DNA from: Dehalobacter sp. DCA
GTDB lineage: Bacteria > Bacillota > Desulfitobacteriia > Desulfitobacteriales > Syntrophobotulaceae
DNA: 64,000 nt
Direction of reading: 5' to 3'
Assembly (NCBI RefSeq): GCF_000305775.1
Contig: NC_018866.1
Span: forward strand, 1,054,001 to 1,118,000
The notes beneath the pieces were generated by a model. It did no database searches and had not been told where the DNA came from. It saw nothing but the letters and a program-made list of their open reading frames with translations. Shown piece by piece: positions 18,081 to 27,794 of the stretch. The translations under genes and the position numbers were made by a program. Position 1 is the stretch's first letter. Every line of letters begins with the position of its first letter.

Positions 18081-18617
18081 ATGCTGAAAATTGGCAGGAG
18101 CGAAGATACAATCATCATTGGCCTTCTTGGAGGTTTAATTGGGACGATTGCTATGGATGTATCTAATTTATTAATTTTTAAGGCAGGGAAAACTGAAACA
18201 CTATATGGTCATATAGCAGGTGGATTATTTGTAGCTCCATATAGAACAAAACGACGCGAGAATTTCATATTGGGTCAATTGGCTCATTTAGGTATAGGCT
18301 CATTGTGGGGAATTCCCTTAGTTTATACGCTTAAGAAAACGGGTAATGATCATTACTTGATAAAAGGAGCTGTCATTTCTATGCTTTCTTTGGGCACGCT
18401 TATAGGTGGACAGAAAGTTGGTTTCTTAAAAAAATTCCGCTTAACAAAGACGTATTATTCGGCAATCTGGAATCATCTTCTTCATGGTTTGGTTTCTTCT
18501 CAGACTATTATAATGTTAGCCAACCCAACTATGATTAAAAAAATAAATGCCCGTGAGAAGAATACATCCTTCTCACAGGTCAAAGATTCCAATATACATC
18601 ATTCCTTGGATACCTAA
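18081..18617 (+). CDS. Membrane protein of unknown function
   Basis: This 178-residue protein follows AAAAAAGGAG. It has hydrophobic segments at about 11-33 (IIIGLLGGLIGTIAMDVSNLL), 70-84, 95-115 and 130-150, with conserved-looking GHIAGGLF and WNHLLHGLVSS. The glycine-rich first helix and interior histidines resemble small uncharacterised Firmicute membrane proteins. No function is proposed. Its last codons overlap a hairpin that may terminate the convergent gene. Confidence 0.6.
   Translation: MLKIGRSEDTIIIGLLGGLIGTIAMDVSNLLIFKAGKTETLYGHIAGGLFVAPYRTKRRENFILGQLAHLGIGSLWGIPLVYTLKKTGNDHYLIKGAVISMLSLGTLIGGQKVGFLKKFRLTKTYYSAIWNHLLHGLVSSQTIIMLANPTMIKKINAREKNTSFSQVKDSNIHHSLDT
18553..18576 (-). 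terminator. Possible terminator inside the convergent coding region
   Basis: GTGAGAAG (18553-18560) and CTTCTCAC (18569-18576) form an 8-base stem. On the minus strand the stem is followed by GGGCATTTATTTTTTT. It lies about 60 bases beyond the GIY-YIG-like gene and within the end of the plus-strand gene. Confidence 0.5.
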
Positions 18618-18636
18618 GAAAACCGCATTGGATACC

Positions 18637-18990
18637 TTAGGGAATCCTTAGTTCCGGATCCAACTTTTCCGCCCATATCTCTTCGAGAAGCTGAAGGTCT
18701 TCTTCAAATTCCTTCATGGTCTGGGTATCTTTTATTTCGATTTCTTCCAGAATTTCAAACTTAAAGGCCTTGGCCCCATATTCATCCCATTCCGGTTGAA
18801 GTTTTGTCAGCACACAGGAGCCGGTATCTTTAGAAAAATCAAAACGGTTCTGGAACCGCCTGACATTAACAGCGCCCTGCAGAACATAACTGCCGTTTTC
18901 GTTATTGGTAATCATAAAAACTCCACCGGAAGTTTTCCGTTCCTTATATTCATTGCGGAGCTCCCTTTTCCGGTCGGATGTACCCGTCAT
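18637..18990 (-). CDS. Degenerate GIY-YIG-family small protein
   Basis: 117 residues. The layout matches a Firmicute family annotated as GIY-YIG nuclease-like: a basic start RKRELRNEYKERK, GGVFMITNNENGSYVLQGAVNVRR in place of the G(I/V)Y...YIG strands, then LQPEWDEYGAKAFKFEILEEIE and an acidic helix ending EEIWAEKLDPE. The catalytic tyrosines of true GIY-YIG nucleases are not preserved, so nuclease activity is doubtful. It starts three bases after the DUF6530-type gene and is probably co-transcribed. Confidence 0.65.
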   Translation of the reverse strand: MTGTSDRKRELRNEYKERKTSGGVFMITNNENGSYVLQGAVNVRRFQNRFDFSKDTGSCVLTKLQPEWDEYGAKAFKFEILEEIEIKDTQTMKEFEEDLQLLEEIWAEKLDPELRIP

Positions 18991-18993
18991 CGT

Positions 18994-19473
18994 CTAATAC
19001 CCCATTTCCTTCAGAAGTTTGGAAAGCGTACTCAACCGTTCTCCGATTAATTCATCATCATTGCTGAGTACTTGCCTGAATAGTTTGATGTCTCCTTCAA
19101 TCATCGGATTATCAGTACATACGGCTACGGTCATTGCATCTCCCTGCAGCCCGATCCTGTCAATGACGGGTTTCTCAGGATCATACATTTTTTCATACCG
19201 GTAGGCCTCACGAAAATGAAGTGTCGATCTGCAAATCAGGATCGCAAGATCGATCACCCGGTGAAGTGGAAGCTCCTCGGACTGTCTCGACCATTTTTCT
19301 CCGGTGAACCGCCAGACTTTTGCAGATATCTCCAGCTTTCCCCTGTCATTCCACTGGGCCAGCCCCAGGGATAATCCTTTGGCGTCGGAATCATAGGCAT
19401 TTCTGCCGTCAATCCGTTCATAGTCCTCCGATACAATCACAGGTTTATGTTTCAGCGTCGTCGGAATCTTCAT
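18994..19473 (-). CDS. DUF6530-like conserved protein
   Basis: This 159-residue protein resembles a Clostridial family I know as DUF6530. Recognisable parts are MKIPTTLKHKPVIVSEDYERIDGR, SDAKGLSLGLAQWNDRG and WSRQSEELPLHRVIDLAILI. No catalytic motif is obvious and the function is unknown. An imperfect-to-perfect palindrome lies 57 bases upstream of its start and may be the operator of this two-gene unit. AGGAG precedes the start. Confidence 0.6.
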   Translation of the reverse strand: MKIPTTLKHKPVIVSEDYERIDGRNAYDSDAKGLSLGLAQWNDRGKLEISAKVWRFTGEKWSRQSEELPLHRVIDLAILICRSTLHFREAYRYEKMYDPEKPVIDRIGLQGDAMTVAVCTDNPMIEGDIKLFRQVLSNDDELIGERLSTLSKLLKEMGY

Positions 19474-19529
19474 AAGTCACCTCTCCTAATTTAGCAAAAT
19501 TTTATTTTGTCATTTCTTTTATATCAACT

Positions 19530-19558
19530 AATCTACTAAATTACTAAATTAGTAGATT
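19530..19558. promoter_or_regulatory. Palindromic operator candidate
   Basis: AATCTACTAA (19530-19539) and TTAGTAGATT (19549-19558) are exact inverted repeats around a 9-base A+T-rich centre, in the promoter region of the DUF6530-type gene. The size fits a dimeric winged-helix repressor. There is no T tract that would suggest a terminator, and no regulator gene is adjacent. Confidence 0.45.
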
Positions 19559-19697
19559 GCAATGAGAAGATTATCACATTACACCATCTTTGTCAAAAAA
19601 AATACGCCACCATTACAGGCACAGTGGTCACAAATATTTTGACGTCCATAGCTAGACCAGTGTGGTATTGTGGCACACAGATCTACCCTCATACTAT

Positions 19698-19728
19698 GTA
19701 AAAGAAGGCTTTAACAGCCTTCTTTTAC
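19698..19728 (-). terminator. Terminator of the menaquinone operon
   Basis: GTAAAAGAAGGCT (19698-19710) pairs perfectly with AGCCTTCTTTTAC (19716-19728) around TTAAC. The stem overlaps the stop codon of the last operon gene, and on the minus strand its 3' arm supplies a T-rich end. Confidence 0.75.
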
Positions 19729-20117
19729 ACTCTATTGTAATTGATAATCGCATTTGTCACGGTTACTACGGAAATCAACTCATCCTTTTCATCAAGCATT
19801 TCAATCAACCAGACATGAGATGTCTTTCCCTGATGCAGCAGTCTGCCTTTCGCAAGGATATAGCCTTCTATGTTTTTTGTTTTCATATGATTTGCCGTAA
19901 TATTCTGGCCCACAGCAACCTGGGTATTATCCAGCAGTTGATTGGAGGCATATCCTGCAGCCGATTCTCCCAAAGCAATGGTTACCCCGCCATGCAATAT
20001 ACCATAAGGCTGGCTATGAAAAGCCGTTAAATTCATCTTGGCTTCAAACGTATTGTCCTTATACTGTATATATTCAATATTCAGGTAATCCATCAGGTAT
20101 TTCTGGTTTTCCATCAA
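19725..20117 (-). CDS. menI: Hotdog thioesterase, probable DHNA-CoA hydrolase
   Basis: The 130-residue PaaI/4HBT-type hotdog protein has the motif GILHGGVTIALGESAAG, where the Glu in the second half is the catalytic residue in this family. As the last gene of the men operon, it should hydrolyse 1,4-dihydroxy-2-naphthoyl-CoA to DHNA, the step between MenB and MenA. The family assignment is read from sequence; the substrate is inferred from context. GGAGGACC lies upstream. Confidence 0.8.
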   Translation of the reverse strand: MMENQKYLMDYLNIEYIQYKDNTFEAKMNLTAFHSQPYGILHGGVTIALGESAAGYASNQLLDNTQVAVGQNITANHMKTKNIEGYILAKGRLLHQGKTSHVWLIEMLDEKDELISVVTVTNAIINYNRV

Positions 20118-20143
20118 GTGGTCCTCCTTTCCCGCGCACGTTG

Positions 20144-21247
20144 CTAAGCGAATATGTGATGCTCAACGGTATAATCAGCCAGGACATTTTCATCGACAGC
20201 AATTCCCAATCCCGGACCCCGGGGTACTTCAATCCTGCCGTTTTGAACCGTGACCTCAGGCCGGATGATATCCTGTGGAAAATAACGCTGGGACGGCGAC
20301 AAATCTCCAGGAATATAGGTATCCTTCAGACTTGCCAAATGGACGTGCAGTATTTTCGAAATTCCGCTTTCCACCATACTCCCGATCCAATAGTAGATAT
20401 GATGCTTCCGGCAAAGCTCAATCATCTGCCTGACATAAAACAGGCCGCCAACCCGGCCGGTCTTGATGTTCAAGGCGCGGCAGGCTTTTAATTCGATCGC
20501 CTTCTCCAGGTCAGCTACACTTAAAATGCTTTCATCCAGACAGACAGGCGTCTGCATTTCTGCCTGGAGTTTCTGATAGTCCGTCAGTTCAGCTTCAGCC
20601 AAAGGTTCCTCCAAACACAGCAAACCAAGACCATCTATTCTCATCAATTCGGGAATGTGCTCGGAGCGAAAGCTTCTGTTGGCATCCGCGAGCAGCTCGA
20701 GATAGGGATAGGCAGTTCTGATCATGTTGAGTTTGGCAAAACCGTCCTGCGGTTTGATCTTTATTTTAAAACGGACGTAACCTTCCTGCAGGTACTGTTC
20801 AATCTGTTTTAACAGGCCGGCGCTATCCAGATCTCCCAGAACCATCCCCGCCTCAATCTGCGTATTTGTCTCCTCCAGAAACACAGCCGCCATGACAGGG
20901 ATATCCTGACGCCTCGCGTACACGTCCAGCAACGCATTTTCAACCCCGGCGCCTGTCATCGGGTAAGCTCTGTCCAGCCAGGCATGAATGTCGAAAGGAT
21001 GCACAGTCTCTTCCTGCAGCAGCCGCGGAAGATAAGTTTCCAGCAGAAGGCGTTTGGCATCAGCAAGCGTTTCCGAAGTATAAAAAGGATCAGAGAAAGC
21101 GACAACTTCCCCATAGCCGGTATTCCCAAATTCGTCTGTGATTTTAAGAATGATCGTTTCCCGGTGGTTCAAAGTGGTCTGAGATGTTTTAAAGGTAAAT
21201 TTCAAAGGCATGTCCAAAAGGAACAGCTCTGCTTTTTTTATGATCAT
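20144..21247 (-). CDS. menC: o-Succinylbenzoate synthase
   Basis: MenC dehydrates SHCHC to o-succinylbenzoate in menaquinone synthesis. The 367-residue protein is an enolase-superfamily enzyme: the KxK motif RFKIKIKP, the metal ligands in LLADANRSF and CLEEPLAEAE, then CLDESI, and ALNIKTGRVGG. It resembles the Firmicute MenC/N-acylamino-acid racemase clade; context selects MenC. Its start overlaps the menE stop by four bases. Confidence 0.92.
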   Translation of the reverse strand: MIIKKAELFLLDMPLKFTFKTSQTTLNHRETIILKITDEFGNTGYGEVVAFSDPFYTSETLADAKRLLLETYLPRLLQEETVHPFDIHAWLDRAYPMTGAGVENALLDVYARRQDIPVMAAVFLEETNTQIEAGMVLGDLDSAGLLKQIEQYLQEGYVRFKIKIKPQDGFAKLNMIRTAYPYLELLADANRSFRSEHIPELMRIDGLGLLCLEEPLAEAELTDYQKLQAEMQTPVCLDESILSVADLEKAIELKACRALNIKTGRVGGLFYVRQMIELCRKHHIYYWIGSMVESGISKILHVHLASLKDTYIPGDLSPSQRYFPQDIIRPEVTVQNGRIEVPRGPGLGIAVDENVLADYTVEHHIFA

Positions 21248-22692
21248 GGGTTTCCTCCCCCGGCCAGCATATCTTCCAGTGCCTTGTGACGGATCTTTCC
21301 TGTGGTATTCCGGGGAAGTTCAGCCAAAAAAATGATCTCGCTGGGAAGTTTATAGTGGGCAAGTCTCGGAGACAGATAGTCCCTGATCTCTTCTTCGTTT
21401 AACGAAGATACTGCAAATAAGACAGGTACCTGTCCCCACTTAGGATCTTTTCTTCCGATGACAACGCATTCTTTGATCCCAGGGTGCGCGTAGAGTATAT
21501 TTTCGATTTCCCGCGGATAAATATTTTCCCCGCCTGAAATGATCATGTTTTTGCGACGGTCGAGAATATACAGGAAACCATCCGGATCCAAATAACCGAT
21601 ATCTTCCGTAGGAAAAAATCCAGAGATTGTTTCCCGGCCAAGATACCCGTCCATAACCATGGGACTCTGAATCAGGACTTCGCCGCTGCCGTCAGGCCCT
21701 GGATTCTTGATCAGGATTTCCACCGAGTCCAGCGGTAAGCCAACTGAATCAAGCTTATCCGGGTATTGAAGAACGGAAAAAGTTGCCGATTGGCTGGTGG
21801 TTTCCGTCATACCGTACGTTTTATAGATAGGGATCTGCCTAACCATACATTTTTCAACCAAGGGTCGGGGTATGAACTCCCCCCCTATAAGCACCACTCT
21901 CAAGCAATGCCTGTCAATCCGGTCAATGATTCTGTTCAGCATGGTCGGAACAACCGACAGCATATTGACTTTTCCTTCCTGAACCAGGTTTAACGTTTCT
22001 TCTTCCCGAAAGCTTTCCAGCAAGGTTACCGCAGTCCCGTTGTATAAACTGCGCAGTAGAATCGTTAAGGCGCTGATATGATACAACGGCAGAATCATTA
22101 GCCAGTTATCTTCTTCTGTGACTCCGAGGCTTTTTTGAGAAGCCTTAACATGGGCAGCAAACTGTTTCCAGCGCAGCGGAACAGATTTGAATTCTCCGGT
22201 CGTGGCGCTCGTATTCATAATGACTGCAATTTGTTCCGGGTTATAATCCACGGCCGGATCAAATTCGCTGCATGCTTCCGAATCATCTTGTTCTGCAGCA
22301 TCAGCCTTTACATCATCCGTAACATCATCCCCAACTACATCCGAAAATGACTTCACTTCGGCCGGAAATGACTGGCTAAAATTCACGGCGGCCAGACCAT
22401 CCTGGGCCAAAACCAGCTGAATATCCAAGGTTTTTACTTGTTTGCCGATTTCTTCAGCGGTTAAACGTGTATTCAGCATCAATACTTCTTTTTGAAGCAG
22501 CTGTAAGGCCAGAAAAAACAAGACCGTTTGTTCAGAATTATTCGAAAGGAGCGCTACCCTTTTTGTTTTTTGTACATGCAGCAAAAGCCTTACCGAAAGT
22601 AAGCTCACGCGTTCGGACACGTCCCGAAACGTCAGGTCGTTGATAAATTTCTTATCCGGTTTTTCAAGGGCTTGCCTTTTTAACCAGTTCAT
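21244..22692 (-). CDS. menE: o-Succinylbenzoate-CoA ligase
   Basis: MenE activates o-succinylbenzoate to its CoA thioester through an acyl adenylate. The 482-residue protein has the ANL-superfamily motifs: a P-loop-like MNTSATTGEFKSVPLRW, YKTYGMTETTS, and YLDPDGFLYILDRRKNMIISGGENIYP, with the C-terminal lysine in RNTTGKIRHK. The length is normal. An acidic insertion near residues 130-150 (DDVTDDVKADAAEQDD) is unusual and probably a surface loop. Confidence 0.93.
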   Translation of the reverse strand: MNWLKRQALEKPDKKFINDLTFRDVSERVSLLSVRLLLHVQKTKRVALLSNNSEQTVLFFLALQLLQKEVLMLNTRLTAEEIGKQVKTLDIQLVLAQDGLAAVNFSQSFPAEVKSFSDVVGDDVTDDVKADAAEQDDSEACSEFDPAVDYNPEQIAVIMNTSATTGEFKSVPLRWKQFAAHVKASQKSLGVTEEDNWLMILPLYHISALTILLRSLYNGTAVTLLESFREEETLNLVQEGKVNMLSVVPTMLNRIIDRIDRHCLRVVLIGGEFIPRPLVEKCMVRQIPIYKTYGMTETTSQSATFSVLQYPDKLDSVGLPLDSVEILIKNPGPDGSGEVLIQSPMVMDGYLGRETISGFFPTEDIGYLDPDGFLYILDRRKNMIISGGENIYPREIENILYAHPGIKECVVIGRKDPKWGQVPVLFAVSSLNEEEIRDYLSPRLAHYKLPSEIIFLAELPRNTTGKIRHKALEDMLAGGGNP

Positions 22693-22784
22693 CTTAATCC
22701 ATACTCTCTATTAAATCCTTAATTCCATCCATACAGATCGTGTATTACATTATTTGAGGTAGGTCTTCGTAATATCCTGCCGGA

Positions 22785-23627
22785 TCAGGGGAATTTCGGG
22801 AACTTTTTGAAATCGGGCTCGCGTTTTTCTTTAAAAGCGTCTCTGCCCTCTTTGGCTTCGTCTGTGGTATAGAATAACAGCGTTGCATCCCCGGCCAGCT
22901 GCTGCAGTCCGGCGAGACCATCCGTATCTGCATTGAAAGCTGCTTTCAGGAAGCGAAGGGCCGTCGGTGAATGCTGCAGGATTTCCTGCGCCCATTTCAC
23001 GGTCTCCTCTTCAAGCTGCTCAAACGGGACGACTGTATTAACGAGTCCCATCTCCAGGGCTTCCTTAGCCGTATATTGACGGCAGAGATACCAGATCTCG
23101 CGGGCTTTCTTCTGGCCGATGATGCGAGCCAGATAACCTGCACCGTAGCCGGCGTCAAAAGAACCGACCTTCGGTCCGGTCTGGCCGAATTTGGCGTTCT
23201 CCGATGCGATTGTCAAATCGCAGACAATATGCAGAACATGGCCGCCACCAATCGCAAACCCATTGACCATTGCGATCACCGGTTTAGGAATGATGCGGAT
23301 TAAATGCTGCAGATCCAGCACATTTAGACGCGGAATCTGGTCGTCACCGACATAACCGCCATGACCACGCACCTTTTGGTCACCGCCGGAGCAGAATGCT
23401 TCTTTTTCCTGGCCCTGACCATGATTAGCGCCGGTCAAAATGATCACCCCGATATTTTCATCCTCCCGGGCAATCGAAAAAGCATCAATCAATTCCATAA
23501 TCGTTTTGGGGCGGAAAGCATTGCGGACTTCCGGGCGGTTGATGGTAATCTTGGCGATCCCGCTGTATGTCTCATAAATAATATCCTCATAGCTGCGGCT
23601 GAATTTTTTCCACGGAAATGTGCTCAT
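22785..23627 (-). CDS. menB: 1,4-Dihydroxy-2-naphthoyl-CoA synthase
   Basis: MenB cyclises o-succinylbenzoyl-CoA to DHNA-CoA. This crotonase-fold protein of 280 residues has the MenB-specific [19 protein letters not shown] and the oxyanion-hole region [37 protein letters not shown] is also diagnostic. It lies between menH and menE in the operon. A 92-base gap separates it from menE, with no clear terminator. Confidence 0.95.
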   Translation of the reverse strand: MSTFPWKKFSRSYEDIIYETYSGIAKITINRPEVRNAFRPKTIMELIDAFSIAREDENIGVIILTGANHGQGQEKEAFCSGGDQKVRGHGGYVGDDQIPRLNVLDLQHLIRIIPKPVIAMVNGFAIGGGHVLHIVCDLTIASENAKFGQTGPKVGSFDAGYGAGYLARIIGQKKAREIWYLCRQYTAKEALEMGLVNTVVPFEQLEEETVKWAQEILQHSPTALRFLKAAFNADTDGLAGLQQLAGDATLLFYTTDEAKEGRDAFKEKREPDFKKFPKFP

Positions 23628-23639
23628 TGAATTACCTCC

Positions 23640-24521
23640 CTATAATATCGTATTCTTTTTCTCCGGGTTCATATTCTTTTTTCCCGAATTCTTATTACGT
23701 CTTTCCGTAATTTCATCTAAAGCATCAACGCTTAGGAACTCGCTAACGACCGCCCGAAAAGTCTGCGGGTCTTCCATATGCGTATTATGCCCTACTCCGG
23801 AGATGGTCTGCCGGATAATCCTGGCATTTAAATGACTGAACTCCCGGCTGATTTTCTGGTATTTCGGGTCAAGTTCGCCGCTGATAAAGAGAACAGGCAT
23901 TGTCAATTCGGCCACCAGATCTTTCAGACAAGGAAACGTTCCCTGACCGCTCGCCAGTAGTGTATTGGCAAGCGCATATGGTTCATTTTGCAGGCGGCGC
24001 TGCCTGATTTTCGCTCGGACTTTCTCGGGAAGCCGGGCTTGTGTTTTGAAAAGTTCCAAACCTGACCAATAGCTTTCAAACCATTCAATCCCGTTCTGCC
24101 GAATATCTTCGGCCAGTACGGCATCATCTCTGCGCCGCTTCTCCCTGCTGAGCTCACCGCATTCCCCATAGGAAGCGCTTTCCATGATAAGTTTAGCAAT
24201 TTCCCGGGGATATTGTAAAGCATAGGCCAGCGCAATTCGGCCGCCCATGGAATACCCTATCACGCTGTAATGCACCAGCTCTAACTGCTGCGTCAAATCA
24301 TGCAGCGTTTCCAGCAGCGTGGGAAGTCTGTACGGCTGAAGGGCAGACGGTTTTTCAGTACTGCCGTGTCCTAGCATATCCACCAGGATCAACCGGAAGC
24401 CGGCCAGATCCATGTCGTCCCAGGTACCGAGGTTCTCTGAAAAGCCGTGCAAACAGACGACCGGTTTCCCAGTTCCCCGTACTTCAAAGTGAATGTTTAG
24501 ACCATTTGCGGTGATCATCAT
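23640..24521 (-). CDS. menH: SHCHC synthase-type alpha/beta hydrolase
   Basis: MenH eliminates pyruvate from SEPHCHC to give SHCHC. The 293-residue alpha/beta-hydrolase protein has VCLHGFSENLGTWDDM, the nucleophile elbow VIGYSMGGRIALAYA, and a late catalytic His in GVGHNTHMEDP. The C-terminal 25 residues are Lys/Asn-rich and look disordered. The assignment depends on its position between menD and menB, since the fold alone is not specific. Confidence 0.88.
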   Translation of the reverse strand: MMITANGLNIHFEVRGTGKPVVCLHGFSENLGTWDDMDLAGFRLILVDMLGHGSTEKPSALQPYRLPTLLETLHDLTQQLELVHYSVIGYSMGGRIALAYALQYPREIAKLIMESASYGECGELSREKRRRDDAVLAEDIRQNGIEWFESYWSGLELFKTQARLPEKVRAKIRQRRLQNEPYALANTLLASGQGTFPCLKDLVAELTMPVLFISGELDPKYQKISREFSHLNARIIRQTISGVGHNTHMEDPQTFRAVVSEFLSVDALDEITERRNKNSGKKNMNPEKKNTIL

Positions 24522-24536
24522 TTCCTATCATCCACC

Positions 24537-26267
24537 TTAGTCATTTTCTGATGGCAGCCGGGTATACTTGTCATGCAGTTCCTTGCTTAACTCCAGATCT
24601 ATTTTTACTTCAATAAGCTTGATGCCTTGTGTGTTCTGAGCTGTTTGGAAACTGCGCTCAAATTCTTCATAATTTTTCGGTTCAAAGTAGGCGATGCCAT
24701 ACAGAGCAGTTAATGCAGAAAAATCCAAGCCCGGGGGGGTTAAGAACAGCGTTTCAAAATATTTTCCCCGGCTCTGGGGCAAGTACCTGAAGATCCCCCC
24801 GCCATTGTTATTGAACAATAGGATGGTCAGATTCAACGGGTGATTCTTGGCGATCTGAAGCCCATTTAAATCATGGAAAAGTGCAATGTCTCCGGTCAGC
24901 AGCACCGTCGGTTTACCGGCAGCCGCTATACCAAGGGCTGTAGAAACCATGCCGTCGATTCCATTGGCACCTCTGTTTCCTAGTACCTTCAGGTTTTGCG
25001 CGCGAGCTTCCAGAAAATCATCAACATCGCGGACGGCCATACTGTTGGCTGCAAGAATCCTGGATTCTTGAGGCAGAAGATCTTGAAGCCTTTGAATCAA
25101 GGCCCCTTCAAACAGTCCTTTTTCCTGTCTGGCTTGTCTTAGCTGCACCCGCATTCTTTGTTGGCAAATGAGCCACCTATCCAAATATCCCCGGCTGCTG
25201 TTTTCGGTTTTGACCGACGCTGCAAAAAGTTTAGGTGAAGCCAGTACATAATGATTCGTGGAAAGTGCCGGGTTACGATAGTCAAATACTGTATCGGCCT
25301 GGACAAATAATGCGTCCTGATGCCGGGCCAAATACTGCTGAAGGCTTTTCGACACAGGTGTCTGTCCAAACTGGATGACATATTCAGGTCTTAATTCGTC
25401 TTTGACCGCATCGTCTTTTAGAAATGCCTGGTAGCTGTCCAAAATGATCTCGCTTGAGAAGCTGCGGAAATTGGACAGCGGATCGGCAAGTACAGGCGCT
25501 TTCAAACGCGCCGCTAGGGCCAGTACCTCTGTATGATAGTCAGCATACGCGTCGCCGCCGCAAACAATGATTCCGTTTTTATTGCTGAATGCTGCATCAA
25601 ATTTCGGATGAACTTCCAAAGGCTCGGCAGGAAGCAGATACGAAGACGGGTTGTTAAGGCTGAAAGGTTCTTTATGAAGTCTAAAAGCATCTCTGTAGCG
25701 GCCTGCTGTAAAATCAAGTTTACTTAAATCCGGCACCAATGGTTCACGCAGCGGGATATTCACGTGGGACACGCCAAAGCTTCCCGTCATGGCGCTGCCG
25801 TAAGCTCTTTGCATAACTGCCCTGGCATAGCGGTACATCCGTTCATCTTCTTCGGGTAATGCCAGTTCCTCAAAAAAACGCGCATACTCTCCGTAAATCC
25901 TGGTCTGATCAATGGTTTGGGGCGCTCCGGCCTGACGCAGTTCGGGCGGCCGGTCGGCCGTCAGAACAATCAGCGGAACTCTGGAATATTTGGCTTCTAC
26001 CAGGGCCGGCAAATAGTGCGCTGCAGCAGATCCTGATGTACAAACCAGCACGACGGGTCTCTGCATCTCTTTGGCTGCCCCGAGTGCAAAGAAGGCTGCG
26101 GAACGTTCGTCAATGCTGACATAGATCTCAAATTGATGTTCACTGAATAAAATTGCCAGCGGGGTAGAACGCGATCCCGGGCTGATCACAACTTCCCTTA
26201 CGCCCAGTTGGTACAATTCATCCACCAGGGCCGCTATGTAATTCGTTGCTACAAAAAAATCGGTCAT
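24537..26267 (-). CDS. menD: SEPHCHC synthase
   Basis: MenD is a thiamine-diphosphate enzyme joining isochorismate and 2-oxoglutarate. The protein is about 576 residues from the ATG at 26267, whose product aligns with family N-termini; an upstream ATG at 26306 is also open. Signatures are [13 protein letters not shown] near the N-terminus, [19 protein letters not shown], and [15 protein letters not shown] with NNNGGGIF for ThDP/Mg binding. GTGAGG lies 11 bases upstream. Confidence 0.95.
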   Translation of the reverse strand: MTDFFVATNYIAALVDELYQLGVREVVISPGSRSTPLAILFSEHQFEIYVSIDERSAAFFALGAAKEMQRPVVLVCTSGSAAAHYLPALVEAKYSRVPLIVLTADRPPELRQAGAPQTIDQTRIYGEYARFFEELALPEEDERMYRYARAVMQRAYGSAMTGSFGVSHVNIPLREPLVPDLSKLDFTAGRYRDAFRLHKEPFSLNNPSSYLLPAEPLEVHPKFDAAFSNKNGIIVCGGDAYADYHTEVLALAARLKAPVLADPLSNFRSFSSEIILDSYQAFLKDDAVKDELRPEYVIQFGQTPVSKSLQQYLARHQDALFVQADTVFDYRNPALSTNHYVLASPKLFAASVKTENSSRGYLDRWLICQQRMRVQLRQARQEKGLFEGALIQRLQDLLPQESRILAANSMAVRDVDDFLEARAQNLKVLGNRGANGIDGMVSTALGIAAAGKPTVLLTGDIALFHDLNGLQIAKNHPLNLTILLFNNNGGGIFRYLPQSRGKYFETLFLTPPGLDFSALTALYGIAYFEPKNYEEFERSFQTAQNTQGIKLIEVKIDLELSKELHDKYTRLPSEND

Positions 26268-26374
26268 CGTCGTACTATCCTCACCTTCATGTCCAACATA
26301 TTTCAAATCCCAAGCTTAAAGATTTCCAAAGTTAGAATCATAAGATTCCAGGATTAGATTTAAGGACATGGGGT

Positions 26375-27562
26375 TCAGGGTACAAGGCCCTCCAGGATCG
26401 TCCTTAATTTATCGTTCGTCTCGATGTATTCCTCCAGACAATCGGATCCTTCCACGATCCCGCATCCCGTATACGCATAGACCATATTGTCCTGAATAAG
26501 GGCCGACCGGATACCGGCCACAAAAATGCCATTACCGTTCTGATCCATGATTCCCAGGGGGGCCGCATACATCCCCCGCTCGTGTTTTTCCTCTCGGGCA
26601 ATAATGTCAAGGGCGGGTCCGACCGGATTGCCGCCAAGGGCCGGCGTCGGATGCAGACGGGTGACCCAGGCGGTTAAAAGACTGCGGTCTTTTGCCCCAA
26701 GACGGGTCTTTAGATGATAAAGGTTTTTCAGGGTCAGAATCCTTGTCTCGTCGATCCATACCTCAGCGCAGTATTTTTTCATCACATCGGCTATGGTATC
26801 CCGCACAATTCGGTGCTCATGCAGGTTTTTAGGGTCGTTTAGCAGGATCTCCATTTGAGTCCCCTCATCAATGGCGTTACGGGGAATTGTGCCCGCCAGG
26901 GCATAACTGATAATTTCATCGTCCGCTTTCTGGACCAGGATTTCCGGCGTAGCACCCAGAAAAGTCCGTCCTTCCTTCGCATACGCAAAAACAAAGCTGT
27001 CCGGGTTTTTTTCCCGGAGGCTCTTGAGTACGCTCTCAACATGAACCGTCGTGGCACAACTGATTTTCACTTCTCTGGAAATAACCACTTTATCCACGTT
27101 TTTTAAGGATATTTCCTGTTTGACATTGGTGAATAATTCCTGCCACTGCGGGTAATCATCATCAGCGATCGTATAGGTATGGCGGACAGACTTTGTCTCC
27201 CTGTCCTCTAACCCGCAAATTTCTTCCTTCGGCGCCTGCTCGGGATAGTATAAAAGCTGCTTGCCGTCCTTTTCAACATAATAGTACTTGAAAGCAATGG
27301 TTTCATTGCCAAGTCCGGCCCATTTGGGATCACGGACCGACTGAAAAAAGGTTCTGGCAGAAAACACTAGGTCGTAATTCTGATAACTTTCTCCTTCAGC
27401 AAAGGTTTTCCAACGTATTGCCCCGATGATCAGTTCACCGGTCAGGGGATTATAAAAGAAAAGACGATCCTGTTTGTCAAAATGGGTCCAAAAAGCCAGA
27501 GGATTTTCCAATTTCATTTCTTTTTTTAGATACTTCAATTTTTTCCGTCTCCGCTTGTGCAA
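26375..27562 (-). CDS. menF: Isochorismate synthase
   Basis: MenF converts chorismate to isochorismate, the first committed step of menaquinone synthesis. The protein is about 395 residues if it starts at the TTG at 27562. A second TTG at 27538 (GGAG upstream) and an ATG at 27517 are alternatives. Chorismate-enzyme motifs are clear: KVVISREVKI, GATPEILVQ, LAGTIPRNA, LHPTPALGGNPVG and GCGIVEGSDCLEEY. It leads the men operon. Confidence 0.92.
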   Translation of the reverse strand: MHKRRRKKLKYLKKEMKLENPLAFWTHFDKQDRLFFYNPLTGELIIGAIRWKTFAEGESYQNYDLVFSARTFFQSVRDPKWAGLGNETIAFKYYYVEKDGKQLLYYPEQAPKEEICGLEDRETKSVRHTYTIADDDYPQWQELFTNVKQEISLKNVDKVVISREVKISCATTVHVESVLKSLREKNPDSFVFAYAKEGRTFLGATPEILVQKADDEIISYALAGTIPRNAIDEGTQMEILLNDPKNLHEHRIVRDTIADVMKKYCAEVWIDETRILTLKNLYHLKTRLGAKDRSLLTAWVTRLHPTPALGGNPVGPALDIIAREEKHERGMYAAPLGIMDQNGNGIFVAGIRSALIQDNMVYAYTGCGIVEGSDCLEEYIETNDKLRTILEGLVP

Positions 27563-27705
27563 AATTAATTTCCTATAGTATTATCCTACATTTTCGGCGA
27601 TATATATACTATTTTATCAAAAGGAGGAAAATTTTTCACGTAATCCGCAGTTTTTTTATAAAAAACCATGTTTACCCCATAAATTGAAAAATTTTTAGAT
27701 ATAAT

Positions 27706-27746
27706 AAACAGCCCTAATCCGATGGAAATTCGGACCAAGGCTGTTT
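27706..27746 (-). terminator. Terminator after the isocitrate dehydrogenase gene
   Basis: AAACAGCC (27706-27713) pairs with GGCTGTTT (27739-27746), and the inner TCCGA (27718-27722) pairs with TCGGA (27730-27734), giving a two-part stem. On the minus strand the sequence after it is A+T-rich (TATTATATC). It is 49 bases past the icd stop. Confidence 0.6.
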
Positions 27747-27794
27747 AATCACCCAGTCATTTCATTCAGTTAAATCCAACACGATGTGCGAGAA

